From Microtetraspora sp. NBRC 16547 (GTDB lineage: Bacteria; Actinomycetota; Actinomycetes; Streptosporangiales; Streptosporangiaceae): a stretch of 64,000 nucleotides of DNA. Where the stretch lies: contig NZ_BSSE01000001.1 in the NCBI RefSeq assembly GCF_030268965.1, positions 383,796 through 447,795 on the forward strand, read 5' to 3'. The translations under genes were made by a program, and so were the position numbers. Below, one piece after another: positions 9,992 to 17,405 of this stretch. Position 1 is the first letter of the stretch. Each line of letters begins with the position of its first letter. The notes under the pieces are model-generated. The model saw only the letters and a list, made by a program, of their open reading frames with translations, was not told where the DNA came from and did not search any database.

Positions 9992-10007
9992 GGGCGGCAT
10001 TCCTTTC

Positions 10008-10074
10008 TTGGCTGACCAACTTGTGCAACCAAGAAATACTTCTACATCTTGGCCGACCAATATGCAAGATGTAG
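10008..10074. promoter_or_regulatory. Operator-like repeats between the OYE gene and marR
   Basis: The 106-bp divergent intergenic region holds a perfect 10-bp inverted repeat, CTACATCTTG (10042-10051) and CAAGATGTAG (10065-10074), with a 13-base spacer. It also holds two near-identical direct copies of TTGGCYGACCAA (10008-10019 and 10049-10060), each itself a TTGG-N4-CCAA partial palindrome, 41 bp apart. These are good candidates for binding by the adjacent MarR protein and would control both genes. Confidence 0.7.
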
Positions 10075-10097
10075 GCTGATCACCAGAGGAGGCCGAC

Positions 10098-10589
10098 ATG
10101 GCGGAGCCGGTGATTGACGACGCGACCACGTGGTCTGAGTCACACGACGAGGATCTCGACGGGCTGAGCTGCCGGATGGCCAAGGCGGCGCTGGGCCATC
10201 GGGTCCTGCTCGCCGGCCTCCTGGCCGAGATCGATCTCTACCCCGGCCAGGATCGGGCGCTGATCGCCCTCTGGGAACACGGCCCGCAGTCGCAGAACAA
10301 GCTGGCCACACTGCTCGGCATCGACGTCTCCACGATGACGAGAAGCCTGCAGCGTCTGGAACGGAGCGGGTTCGTGAGCCGAATGCCGTGCCCCTCCAAC
10401 CGGCGCATCAGCATAGTGAGCACGACGCCGAAGGGCGACGCCCTGCGGCCCGACGTCTACCGCGTCATGGCGGAGGTCCACCGGCGCATGGTCCAGGGGC
10501 TGACGCCGGAGCAGGTCGCGACGCTGTGCTCGCTGCTCGACGTGGTCCGGGACAACCTTTGCGGCGAGCTCGGCTCCTGCGTCCAGTGA
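10098..10589 (+). CDS. MarR family transcriptional regulator
   Basis: 163 aa winged-helix regulator. The DNA-binding core reads SQNKLATLLGIDVSTMTRSLQRLERSGFVSR, followed by the wing PCPSNRRISIVSTTPKG; helices on either side form the dimer interface. The ATG at 10098 follows AGAGGAGG. Its position next to a divergent Old Yellow Enzyme gene and the inverted repeats between them suggest it represses both until an electrophile or similar ligand is bound. It has Cys residues (SCRMAK near residue 29, MPCPSN near 95) that could sense redox state, but this is inference. Confidence 0.9.
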   Translation: MAEPVIDDATTWSESHDEDLDGLSCRMAKAALGHRVLLAGLLAEIDLYPGQDRALIALWEHGPQSQNKLATLLGIDVSTMTRSLQRLERSGFVSRMPCPSNRRISIVSTTPKGDALRPDVYRVMAEVHRRMVQGLTPEQVATLCSLLDVVRDNLCGELGSCVQ

Positions 10590-10796
10590 CCCCGGAGTCG
10601 CGGAGCGGCGTCACGGGGAGAACGGCCTGTTTTGAGTTCAGATCATGTGGCGGGCGCGAGGCTGCGGACCGCCCCGTCAAATGCCCCAAAGGGCATGCCC
10701 CAGTCCGCCCGGCCGTTGTTGATCCCCCACACGGGGGAGCCGGTTTGGCGCCCCTGGGGGAGGTTCCGGGCCCGGGGCCGCGTCAGGCTCAGCAAC

Positions 10797-11291
10797 ATGA
10801 CCTCGATGGAGTCCCCCAAGGCCGTGTGGTTCGGGATCGCTGCACTGGCTCCCTACATCCTGATGAAGACCTACTGGGCGTTCGGCGGGAACGCCGGCCG
10901 GCCAGCCGGTGATCTCGGCGACGGGATGCGCGCCAATGGCGCGCCCGAGGCGCTGGTGTGGATGGAGCAGCACGGGATCGACTTCACCGTGCTCGGCGCC
11001 CTCGGCGGGGTGCTGCTGCTGACGGCGCTGGCCCGGCCCTGGGGCGAGCGGCTGCCGCGCTGGGCGCTGCTCGTCCCGGGCTGGGCGGGCGCGCTGTTCC
11101 TCACGCCCTACGGTTTCGCCACCTTGATCGCCTCGGCCGTCGGCTTCACGGTCGGCGATGCCGAAGGCTGGTCTCCTTGGGTCGGCTACGTGGGCGGACT
11201 CGCCTTCGCCGGCCTCGGCCTCTCACTCGCCCTCTGCACCCGCTCCTACCAGCGCCGTACCCGCCCCACGGCTGTCCTCGCCCACTCCTGA
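10797..11291 (+). CDS. Small polytopic membrane protein of unknown function
   Basis: About 164 aa from the ATG at 10797 (an ATG at 10809 is equally possible). It has four hydrophobic stretches: FGIAALAPYILMKTYWAF, FTVLGALGGVLLLTALA, WALLVPGWAGALFL and VGYVGGLAFAGLGLSLAL, with a basic C-terminal tail. The YILMKTYWAFGGN motif resembles small actinobacterial membrane proteins of the DUF3995 type, but I am not sure. The frame is open 165 bp further upstream but without a ribosome binding site or membrane-protein character. It is convergent with the GMC oxidoreductase gene. Function unknown. Confidence 0.65.
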   Translation: MTSMESPKAVWFGIAALAPYILMKTYWAFGGNAGRPAGDLGDGMRANGAPEALVWMEQHGIDFTVLGALGGVLLLTALARPWGERLPRWALLVPGWAGALFLTPYGFATLIASAVGFTVGDAEGWSPWVGYVGGLAFAGLGLSLALCTRSYQRRTRPTAVLAHS

Positions 11292-11440
11292 GCATCCTCG
11301 CTCCGTCCATCCACGGAGGAAGTTCCGCGAGCCACCATCCGGCATGTTCGTGAAAGCTGGCACTGGCGCGCCGTCGCGTGAGTGCTGGGGTTGAGTTGAC
11401 CCAGGAGGCGCAGCACGACCGAGCCGGCTTGCCGCTCGGC

Positions 11441-13108
11441 TTAGGTGATGTCCACGATGGGCAGGCGCAGCGCTCCCGGGGCGGCGACGGGGACGACCGG
11501 CCCGCGCGGCGCGACGGGCGCGATCCGCGCGTAGCCCGCCCCCAGCGCGGGACGCTGGTCGGCGTCGCCCTTGTTGGGCCAGAACGCCATGGCCCGCTCG
11601 GCCTGGGCTGTGATCGTGAGCGAGGGGTTGACGCCCGGATTGGCGGAGATCGTCGACCCGTCCACCACATGCAGGCCCTCGTATCCGTAGAGCCGGTGAT
11701 AGGGGTCGATCACGCCGGTCTCCGGCGAGTCCCCGATCGCGCAGCCGCCGAGGAAGTGCGCGGTCGCGGGGATGTCGAACAGGTCCAACCAGGACCCTCC
11801 GGGCATGCCGCCGATCTCCTCGGCCGCGATCCGGGCCGCCTCGTGCCCGGCCGGGATCCACGTCGGGTTCGGCTCGCCGTGGCCGGGCCCGGCGCGCAGC
11901 CTGTTCCGCCTCATCGAGAGCGTGATCGAGTTGTCCTTCGCCTGCATCACCAGGGCGATGACCGCCCGCTCCGACCACCTGCGGCTGTTGACCAGGCGCG
12001 GCACGAGGTACGGCCGGCGCAGCACCTGGCCGAGGAACCTCAGCCAGCGGGGCGCTCCGCCGCCGTCGATCAGGAGCGTGCGCAGCAGGGCCATCGCGTT
12101 CGAGCCGTCGCCGTACCGGACCGGCTCGATGTGCGTGTGCGGGTCGGGGTGGAACGAGGACGTGATCGCCACTCCGTGATTGAGCTTGTCGCCCTTGACG
12201 GACAGCCGTTCGAAGCCGAGCAGCGCCTCGGAGTTCGTCCTGGTCAGCATGCCCAGCCGGGGTGAGATCCGGGGCAGCGGGCCCTTCCTGAGCCGGTGCA
12301 GCAGCCGCTGCGTGCCGTACGTCCCGGCGGCGAAGACGACCTGGCGCGCCGTGAGCGTGCGCCGCCCGCCCAGCGAGCCGGCCCGCTTGACGGAGACCGC
12401 GTAGCCGCCCGCCACCGGACGGACGTCGGTGACCGTGGTCTCGGCGTGGACCTCCGCGCCCGCCTTCTCGGCCAGGTAGAGATAGTTCTTGATCAGCATG
12501 TTCTTGGCGCCGTGGCGGCAGCCGGTCATGCACTCGCCGCACTCCGTGCAGCCGCTGCGGCGCGGCCCGGCGCCGCCGAAGTACGGATCGTCCACCTCCA
12601 CGCCGGGCGTGCCGAAGAACACCCCCACCGGGGCGAGACGGAAGGTGTCGCCGACGCCCATCCGCCCGGCCACGGTCCGCATCACCTCGTCGGCCGGGGT
12701 GACGGTCGGGTTCCGCACCACGCCGAGCATCCGCCCGGCCTGGTCGTAGTACGGCGCGAGCTCGGCCTTCCAGTCGGTGATGTGACTCCACTGCGGGTCC
12801 TGGAAGAACGGGCCGAGCGGCTCGTACAGCGTGTTCGCGTAGACGAGCGAGCCCCCGCCCACGCCGGCCCCGGCGAGGACCATCACGCCGTTCTTTCCGC
12901 CGAGCACGTGGATGCGCTGGATGCCCTTCAGGCCGAGGGCGGGCGCCCACAGGAAGTCCCGCGCCCGCCACGAGGTCTTCGGCAGCGTGCTCTCGTCGAA
13001 CCGGCGGCCCGCCTCCAGGACCGCGACCGCGTATCCCTTCTCGGTCAGCCGGAGCGCGGAGACGCTGCCGCCGAACCCTGAGCCGATGACGACGACGTCG
13101 TAGTCCAT
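11441..13108 (-). CDS. choD: GMC-family FAD oxidoreductase, ChoD-like
   Basis: About 555 aa flavoprotein. The N-terminus YDVVVIGSGFGGSVSALRL is the dinucleotide-binding GxGxxG motif; AGAGVGGGSLVYAN is the second FAD motif. It carries CTECGECMTGC, a ferredoxin-like Cys cluster typical of Mycobacterium tuberculosis ChoD (Rv3409c), and the C-terminal HFLGGCAIG and GVNPSLTITAQAERA segments. ChoD was named as a cholesterol oxidase, but its true substrate is debated; treat it as a sterol or hydrophobic-alcohol oxidoreductase. Start: ATG 13108 has GGGGA upstream; ATG 13135 has GGAGGG and is possible. In mycobacteria choD follows guaB3; here it lies further away, beside the aldehyde dehydrogenase. 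Confidence 0.88.
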   Translation of the reverse strand: MDYDVVVIGSGFGGSVSALRLTEKGYAVAVLEAGRRFDESTLPKTSWRARDFLWAPALGLKGIQRIHVLGGKNGVMVLAGAGVGGGSLVYANTLYEPLGPFFQDPQWSHITDWKAELAPYYDQAGRMLGVVRNPTVTPADEVMRTVAGRMGVGDTFRLAPVGVFFGTPGVEVDDPYFGGAGPRRSGCTECGECMTGCRHGAKNMLIKNYLYLAEKAGAEVHAETTVTDVRPVAGGYAVSVKRAGSLGGRRTLTARQVVFAAGTYGTQRLLHRLRKGPLPRISPRLGMLTRTNSEALLGFERLSVKGDKLNHGVAITSSFHPDPHTHIEPVRYGDGSNAMALLRTLLIDGGGAPRWLRFLGQVLRRPYLVPRLVNSRRWSERAVIALVMQAKDNSITLSMRRNRLRAGPGHGEPNPTWIPAGHEAARIAAEEIGGMPGGSWLDLFDIPATAHFLGGCAIGDSPETGVIDPYHRLYGYEGLHVVDGSTISANPGVNPSLTITAQAERAMAFWPNKGDADQRPALGAGYARIAPVAPRGPVVPVAAPGALRLPIVDIT

Positions 13109-13151
13109 CAGTTCCCCGTTCCCTCCCGACCGCATGAGCGTGGGCCCTCCG

Positions 13152-14687
13152 TCACTTCAGGTGGAGCTTGCGCATCGTCTTCAACAGCCCGGCCAGGGTG
13201 TCGGCGTACTTGTCGTACGCCATGCCGAACACGGGGTCGAACCCGAGCCAGGATGCCTGGCTGGCGACGGTCTGCACCTCGGTGTATCTCAGCAGGCCCT
13301 CGGCCCCGTGCCTGCGGCCGAGGCCCGATGACTTCATGCCACCCATCGGGGCGTCGTAGGAGGCGAACGTGGCGGCGTACCCCTCGTTGATGTTGACCGT
13401 GCCCGCCTTGATCCGGGAGGCGAGGGCGCGGCCCCGGGCGAGGTCACGCGTCCAGACGGAGGCGTTGAGGCCGAACACCGTGTCGTTGGCCTTGGCCACG
13501 ACCTCGTCCTCGGTGTGGAATCGGTAGAGCGCCACGACCGGGCCGAACGTCTCGTTCCTGCACAGGTCCATCTCGTCGGTGACGCCCGAGAGGACGGTCG
13601 GCTCGTAGAACAGCGGTCCGATGTCGGGCCGCGCCTTGCCGCCCGTGAGCACCGACGCGCCCTTCTCGACGGCGTCGGCGACGTGCGCCGTCACGGCGTC
13701 GAGCTGGCGCTGGAAGGTGAGCGAGCCCATCTGGACCGACCACTCGAGGCCGGAGCCGATCTTCATGTTCCTGGTCGCCCGGACGAACCGGTCGGTGAAC
13801 GCGTCGTAGATCGAGTCGTGCACGTAGAGCCGCTCGATCGAGATGCAGAGCTGCCCGGCGTTGGTGAAGCAGGCCCGGAGCGCGCCGTGCGCGGCCCGAT
13901 CGAGGTCGGCGTCCTCCAGCACGATCATCGGGTTCTTGCCGCCGAGTTCGAGGGAGCAGCCGATGAGCCGCTTGGCGGCCTCCTCGGCGATCTTCCGGCC
14001 GCTGCGGGTCGATCCGGTGAAGGCGACGTAGTCGGCGCCGTCGATCAGGGGGTCGCCGATCTCCGCGGGGTCGCCCGTGACGACCTGCCAGATCTCCCGG
14101 GGCATCCCGAGCTCCACGAGGAGGTCGATCGTCCACAGCGTCGAGAGCGCGGTCTGGGTGTCGGGCTTGTGCACCACGGCGTTGCCCGCGATCAGCGCCG
14201 GGACCGCGTCGGTGACCCCCATGGAGAGCGGGTAGTTCCAGGGGCTGATCAGCGCGACCGTGCCCTTCGGGTGCCGCAGCTCGACCGCCTGGGTGGCGAT
14301 CGGGAAGATCCCCTTGCGCCGCTTGGGGGCGAGCAGCTTCGGCGCCTGCCGTACGTAGTGGAGCGCGCACCCGGCCACGTCGAGGACCTCCTCGAACGCG
14401 TGCCGCCTGGCCTTGCCCGTCTCCATCTGGACCACGTCGAGGATCTCCTCTCGGCGGTTGAGGATGGCGTCGTGCAGCCGGAGGAAGGGGGCGACCCGTT
14501 CCGTGACGGGCTTCGCCGCCCACGCGTCCTGGGCCGCCCTGGCCGTGGCGTACGCCCTGCGGACGTCCTCGGCGGTCGAGATGGGGAGCTCGACGAGGGT
14601 CTCACCGGTGAACGGCGCGGGGACCGTCACGGTCTTCCCTTCCGAGGTGACGTGCCGGACTATGCGCTCAAGCATCAGGGGATCCAT
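13152..14687 (-). CDS. gabD2: NAD(P)-dependent aldehyde dehydrogenase (succinate-semialdehyde dehydrogenase-like)
   Basis: 511 aa aldehyde dehydrogenase. Key motifs are SPWNYPLSM (cofactor/substrate channel), FTGSTRSGRKIAE (Rossmann loop), LELGGKNPMIVL (catalytic Glu) and TNAGQLCISIERLYV (nucleophilic Cys). Overall it resembles the GabD2 branch that oxidises succinate semialdehyde to succinate, though substrate cannot be set from sequence. The ATG at 14687 begins MDPLMLERIV; no strong ribosome binding site is visible. It is 43 bp upstream of the ChoD-like gene in the same direction, so the two are probably one operon and may handle alcohol then aldehyde oxidation. Confidence 0.85.
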   Translation of the reverse strand: MDPLMLERIVRHVTSEGKTVTVPAPFTGETLVELPISTAEDVRRAYATARAAQDAWAAKPVTERVAPFLRLHDAILNRREEILDVVQMETGKARRHAFEEVLDVAGCALHYVRQAPKLLAPKRRKGIFPIATQAVELRHPKGTVALISPWNYPLSMGVTDAVPALIAGNAVVHKPDTQTALSTLWTIDLLVELGMPREIWQVVTGDPAEIGDPLIDGADYVAFTGSTRSGRKIAEEAAKRLIGCSLELGGKNPMIVLEDADLDRAAHGALRACFTNAGQLCISIERLYVHDSIYDAFTDRFVRATRNMKIGSGLEWSVQMGSLTFQRQLDAVTAHVADAVEKGASVLTGGKARPDIGPLFYEPTVLSGVTDEMDLCRNETFGPVVALYRFHTEDEVVAKANDTVFGLNASVWTRDLARGRALASRIKAGTVNINEGYAATFASYDAPMGGMKSSGLGRRHGAEGLLRYTEVQTVASQASWLGFDPVFGMAYDKYADTLAGLLKTMRKLHLK

Positions 14688-14712
14688 GCCCGAAGGATAT
14701 TCACGAGCCCGC

Positions 14713-14743
14713 CTCACGGCTACTGGCCGGTAGGCAACCATCG
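14713..14743. repeat. 31-bp element upstream of kinase 1 (copy 1)
   Basis: This stretch is identical over 31 bp to 17270-17300. It contains CTACTGGCCGGTAG (14720-14733), a 14-bp palindrome with one mismatched pair, followed by GCAACC. An upstream CGAAGGAT (14691-14698) is also shared. It lies between the aldehyde dehydrogenase gene (minus) and the first kinase gene (plus), so it could be an operator for either. A TetR-type regulator site is one reading. Confidence 0.75.
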
Positions 14744-14972
14744 AGGCGCGACACCTTCACACCATGCCGTCGGCACGTGAGAACCGTCGCGAGCCAGGAC
14801 AGGATGTGCGCGCGGAGCCGCCCCCTCCGCCGAGATGGCCGTCCGGCGGAACGAGCCTCGCCCTTCGCGCGAGTACTTATATCCGGTCAGACCGAAACTC
14901 AATCTGGGCATGGCTGATATAACGCGACCTCACACACTGGTTCACGGTGCAGCAATAAGTAAGAATTTGCGG

Positions 14973-17099
14973 ATGCCGGAAATTGCACCATTGCAGCCGG
15001 GGGATCCGAAGCGAATCGGACGGTACAGGCTCAAAGGCCGTCTGGGGGTCGGTGGGCAGGGCGTCGTCTACCTTGCCACCGGCCGCTCCGGCGAACCGGT
15101 CGCCGTCAAATGGATCCACCCGGACCTCACCGGAGCCACGCTCACCCCCTCGCGTTTCCTCCGGGAGGTCGCGGCGGCCAAGCGGGTGGCGACTTTCTGT
15201 ACAGCTCAGATTCTCGATACCGGCGCGGAATTGAGCCGGCCGTACATCGTGAGCGAGTACATCGACGGCCCCTCACTCCAGCAGGCCGTCGTCACTTCCG
15301 GCCCGATCCGGGGAAACCCGCTCCATCGCCTCGCCGTCGGTACCGCCACCGCCCTCGCGGCCATTCACAAAGCCGGAATCGTCCACCGCGATCTGAAGCC
15401 GCCGAACGTGCTGATGGGTTCCGACGGCCCCAGACTCATCGACTTCGGCATCTCCCGAACTCTGGACGCCACCATGTCCCTGACCTCGGCGCCCATCGGG
15501 ACCCCGGCCTATATGGCGCCGGAGCAGTTCCTCACCCGGGACATCGGGCCGGAGGCCGACATGTTCTCGTGGGCGGGCACGATGGTCTTCGCGGCGACGG
15601 GCGACTCTCCGTTCGGCAACGACTCCCTGCCCGTCATGATCAACCGGATCCTGAACGCCTCGCCCGAAGTGGGGGACATCGAGGGCGTGCTACGTGACCT
15701 GGTGACGTCGTGCCTTTCCAAGGATCCGGCCACCCGGCCGACGGCACAGGAGGTCATCGACGCGCTGCTGGAGCGGCCGGCCTTCGAACCGGCGACCCTG
15801 CCCGGCCCGGGCCAGGAGGGCGAGGCGCCACAGCCTCCGGGCGAGGTGGAGGACAAAGCGGCCGACGTGTCGCCGCTGCGGGAGTCTCCGGCACCGCCGT
15901 CCCCCACTCTCCTGTGGCCACCCCCCGACCTGGTGCCGCCGAGCCACCTGATCTCACCTCCTGACACCGGCCCGCCCCGCGCGCCGGAAGCCGGACGGTC
16001 TGCCGAGTCCGGAACCCGGGCACGCCGGCCCTACGTCAAGACTGCTTCCGCGGTCTCCGTCGCCGCCCTGACCATCGGTGCGAGCGTGTTCATGCTCGTC
16101 TCCGGTGAGCGCCCGGACGCGAACACCGGTACCACCAAGGCGGTCGCCTCGGCTTCACCGTCGCCCTCGACGCAGGGGCCGAGCCCGATCCCCACCCACA
16201 CCGTGCCCACGACAGGTCTGAAGGAGACGAAACTCCCTGGGTTCGCCGCCACCCTGCGCGAGCACCCCGACGACCCGGTCACGGTCGCGTCGTACTGGGA
16301 GGTCGGCGCGGAATACGCCTACGCGAGGAAGTCACGCTCCGGCCGCTTCAAGAAATGGCCCGGATACCTTCGCGTCGACGTGTCACCCAACGGAAAGCAC
16401 GCGCTGGGGGTACCGGCCTTCTACGAGGGAGATTTCGGCAGTATCGACATCGTCGATCTCAAGACCGGCGCCGTGCACAAGATGAGGACGACACGTATTC
16501 CGAAACATGGAACCGACCCCCAATGGTCCCGGGACGGCAGGCGCGCCCTGCTGACCATCACCGATTTCACCGGAAAGCCCCTGAGCACGGGATTCATCAT
16601 CGTCGACGCGATCAAGCGCACGGTGAAGGTCGTCGAAGTCGACGATCCGACGATCAAAACCAGCACGTTCGGGTGGGACGGAACGGAGAAGGGAGTGGTC
16701 GCGCTCTTCAGAACCGGGAAGACCAAGGGAATTCGGTTCTTCGATCTGAAGGGGAAAGTGCTCCGCGACATCACCGATATAGCCGACCAGTGGGACGACG
16801 CCCAGTTCCGGTTCGCACCTTCGGGGAAGTCGTTCATCACCATGTGCGTGGACGAGAAGCAGAAGCGGTGCGTCTGGGACACCGAGACGGGGAAGGAGAG
16901 GCTGCGGTTCGAGCCGGACTGCTCGCAGTTTCTCGGCTGGTACGACGAGGAGCACATCCTCTGCTGGCAGCTGGGTGGCGGCCACCAGAGCGGGATCATG
17001 ATCATCAATTTCAACGGCGACGTGGTGCGCACATTTCTTCGCTCCACCGACGAGGTGGCGGAAAAGCTGATGGTCTCGCTGAGATTCCGGTTCTCGTGA
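14973..17099 (+). CDS. Receptor Ser/Thr protein kinase with extracytoplasmic propeller-like domain (kinase 1)
   Basis: 708 aa from the ATG at 14973 (ATG 14910 possible). Residues ~20-275 form a Hanks-type kinase: Gly loop GVGGQG, VAVKW (Lys ~46), catalytic HRDLKPPN (Asp ~141), DFG in LIDFGIS (Asp ~157) and MAPEQ. A Pro-rich linker leads to one membrane helix (~357-377, AVSVAALTIGASVFMLV). The outer ~330 residues have repeated strands such as KRCVWDTETGKERL, resembling WD40/propeller blades, with four Cys near the end shared with kinase 2. It lacks PASTA repeats. Likely a transmembrane sensor kinase; ligand and targets unknown. Kinase 2 is a tandem paralogue. Confidence 0.9.
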   Translation: MPEIAPLQPGDPKRIGRYRLKGRLGVGGQGVVYLATGRSGEPVAVKWIHPDLTGATLTPSRFLREVAAAKRVATFCTAQILDTGAELSRPYIVSEYIDGPSLQQAVVTSGPIRGNPLHRLAVGTATALAAIHKAGIVHRDLKPPNVLMGSDGPRLIDFGISRTLDATMSLTSAPIGTPAYMAPEQFLTRDIGPEADMFSWAGTMVFAATGDSPFGNDSLPVMINRILNASPEVGDIEGVLRDLVTSCLSKDPATRPTAQEVIDALLERPAFEPATLPGPGQEGEAPQPPGEVEDKAADVSPLRESPAPPSPTLLWPPPDLVPPSHLISPPDTGPPRAPEAGRSAESGTRARRPYVKTASAVSVAALTIGASVFMLVSGERPDANTGTTKAVASASPSPSTQGPSPIPTHTVPTTGLKETKLPGFAATLREHPDDPVTVASYWEVGAEYAYARKSRSGRFKKWPGYLRVDVSPNGKHALGVPAFYEGDFGSIDIVDLKTGAVHKMRTTRIPKHGTDPQWSRDGRRALLTITDFTGKPLSTGFIIVDAIKRTVKVVEVDDPTIKTSTFGWDGTEKGVVALFRTGKTKGIRFFDLKGKVLRDITDIADQWDDAQFRFAPSGKSFITMCVDEKQKRCVWDTETGKERLRFEPDCSQFLGWYDEEHILCWQLGGGHQSGIMIINFNGDVVRTFLRSTDEVAEKLMVSLRFRFS

Positions 17100-17405
17100 G
17101 CCGAGTGTCCGCCTACCCCTGCCACCTGGAGGGCGTCACCGGCTGAGACGTCGGCGGCACAACCATGATCCTGGTGCCCGTGAACCGCCACGGCCCTTCC
17201 CGCCGACGCGGCATACCGGACGACACACTCAAGCTCCGGGGGTGACGCTCCGAAGGATGGGCCCGAGCCCTCACGGCTACTGGCCGGTAGGCAACCATCG
17301 GGACACGAGAGTTCCGGCGGTCCCGATCAGACGCCACAATCCATATATGCCAGGAAATGCCGAGCTTCACGGGAATCTCGCGCCGTCACCGAAGCCCGCC
17401 GGCTG
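17100..17405. other. Intergenic region between the two kinase genes
   Basis: 306 bp without a convincing full gene. It contains the second copy of the 31-bp element (17270-17300) and, at 17347-17406, a possible 19-codon reading frame whose TGA overlaps the first base of the kinase 2 ATG. An AT-rich patch CCATATATG just before this frame may be a promoter. The left part (17100-17250) shows nothing recognisable. Confidence 0.5.
17270..17300. repeat. 31-bp element upstream of kinase 2 (copy 2)
   Basis: Identical to 14713-14743 over 31 bp, including the near-palindrome CTACTGGCCGGTAG at 17277-17290, and preceded by the same CGAAGGAT at 17251-17258. Only kinase genes flank this copy, which favours a role in kinase expression or a duplication that carried the upstream region along. 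Confidence 0.75.

Noticed and set aside
14713-17300. Attachment sites flanking an integrated element around kinase 1
   Set aside because: No integrase or other mobile gene lies between the two copies; a duplicated upstream element is simpler.
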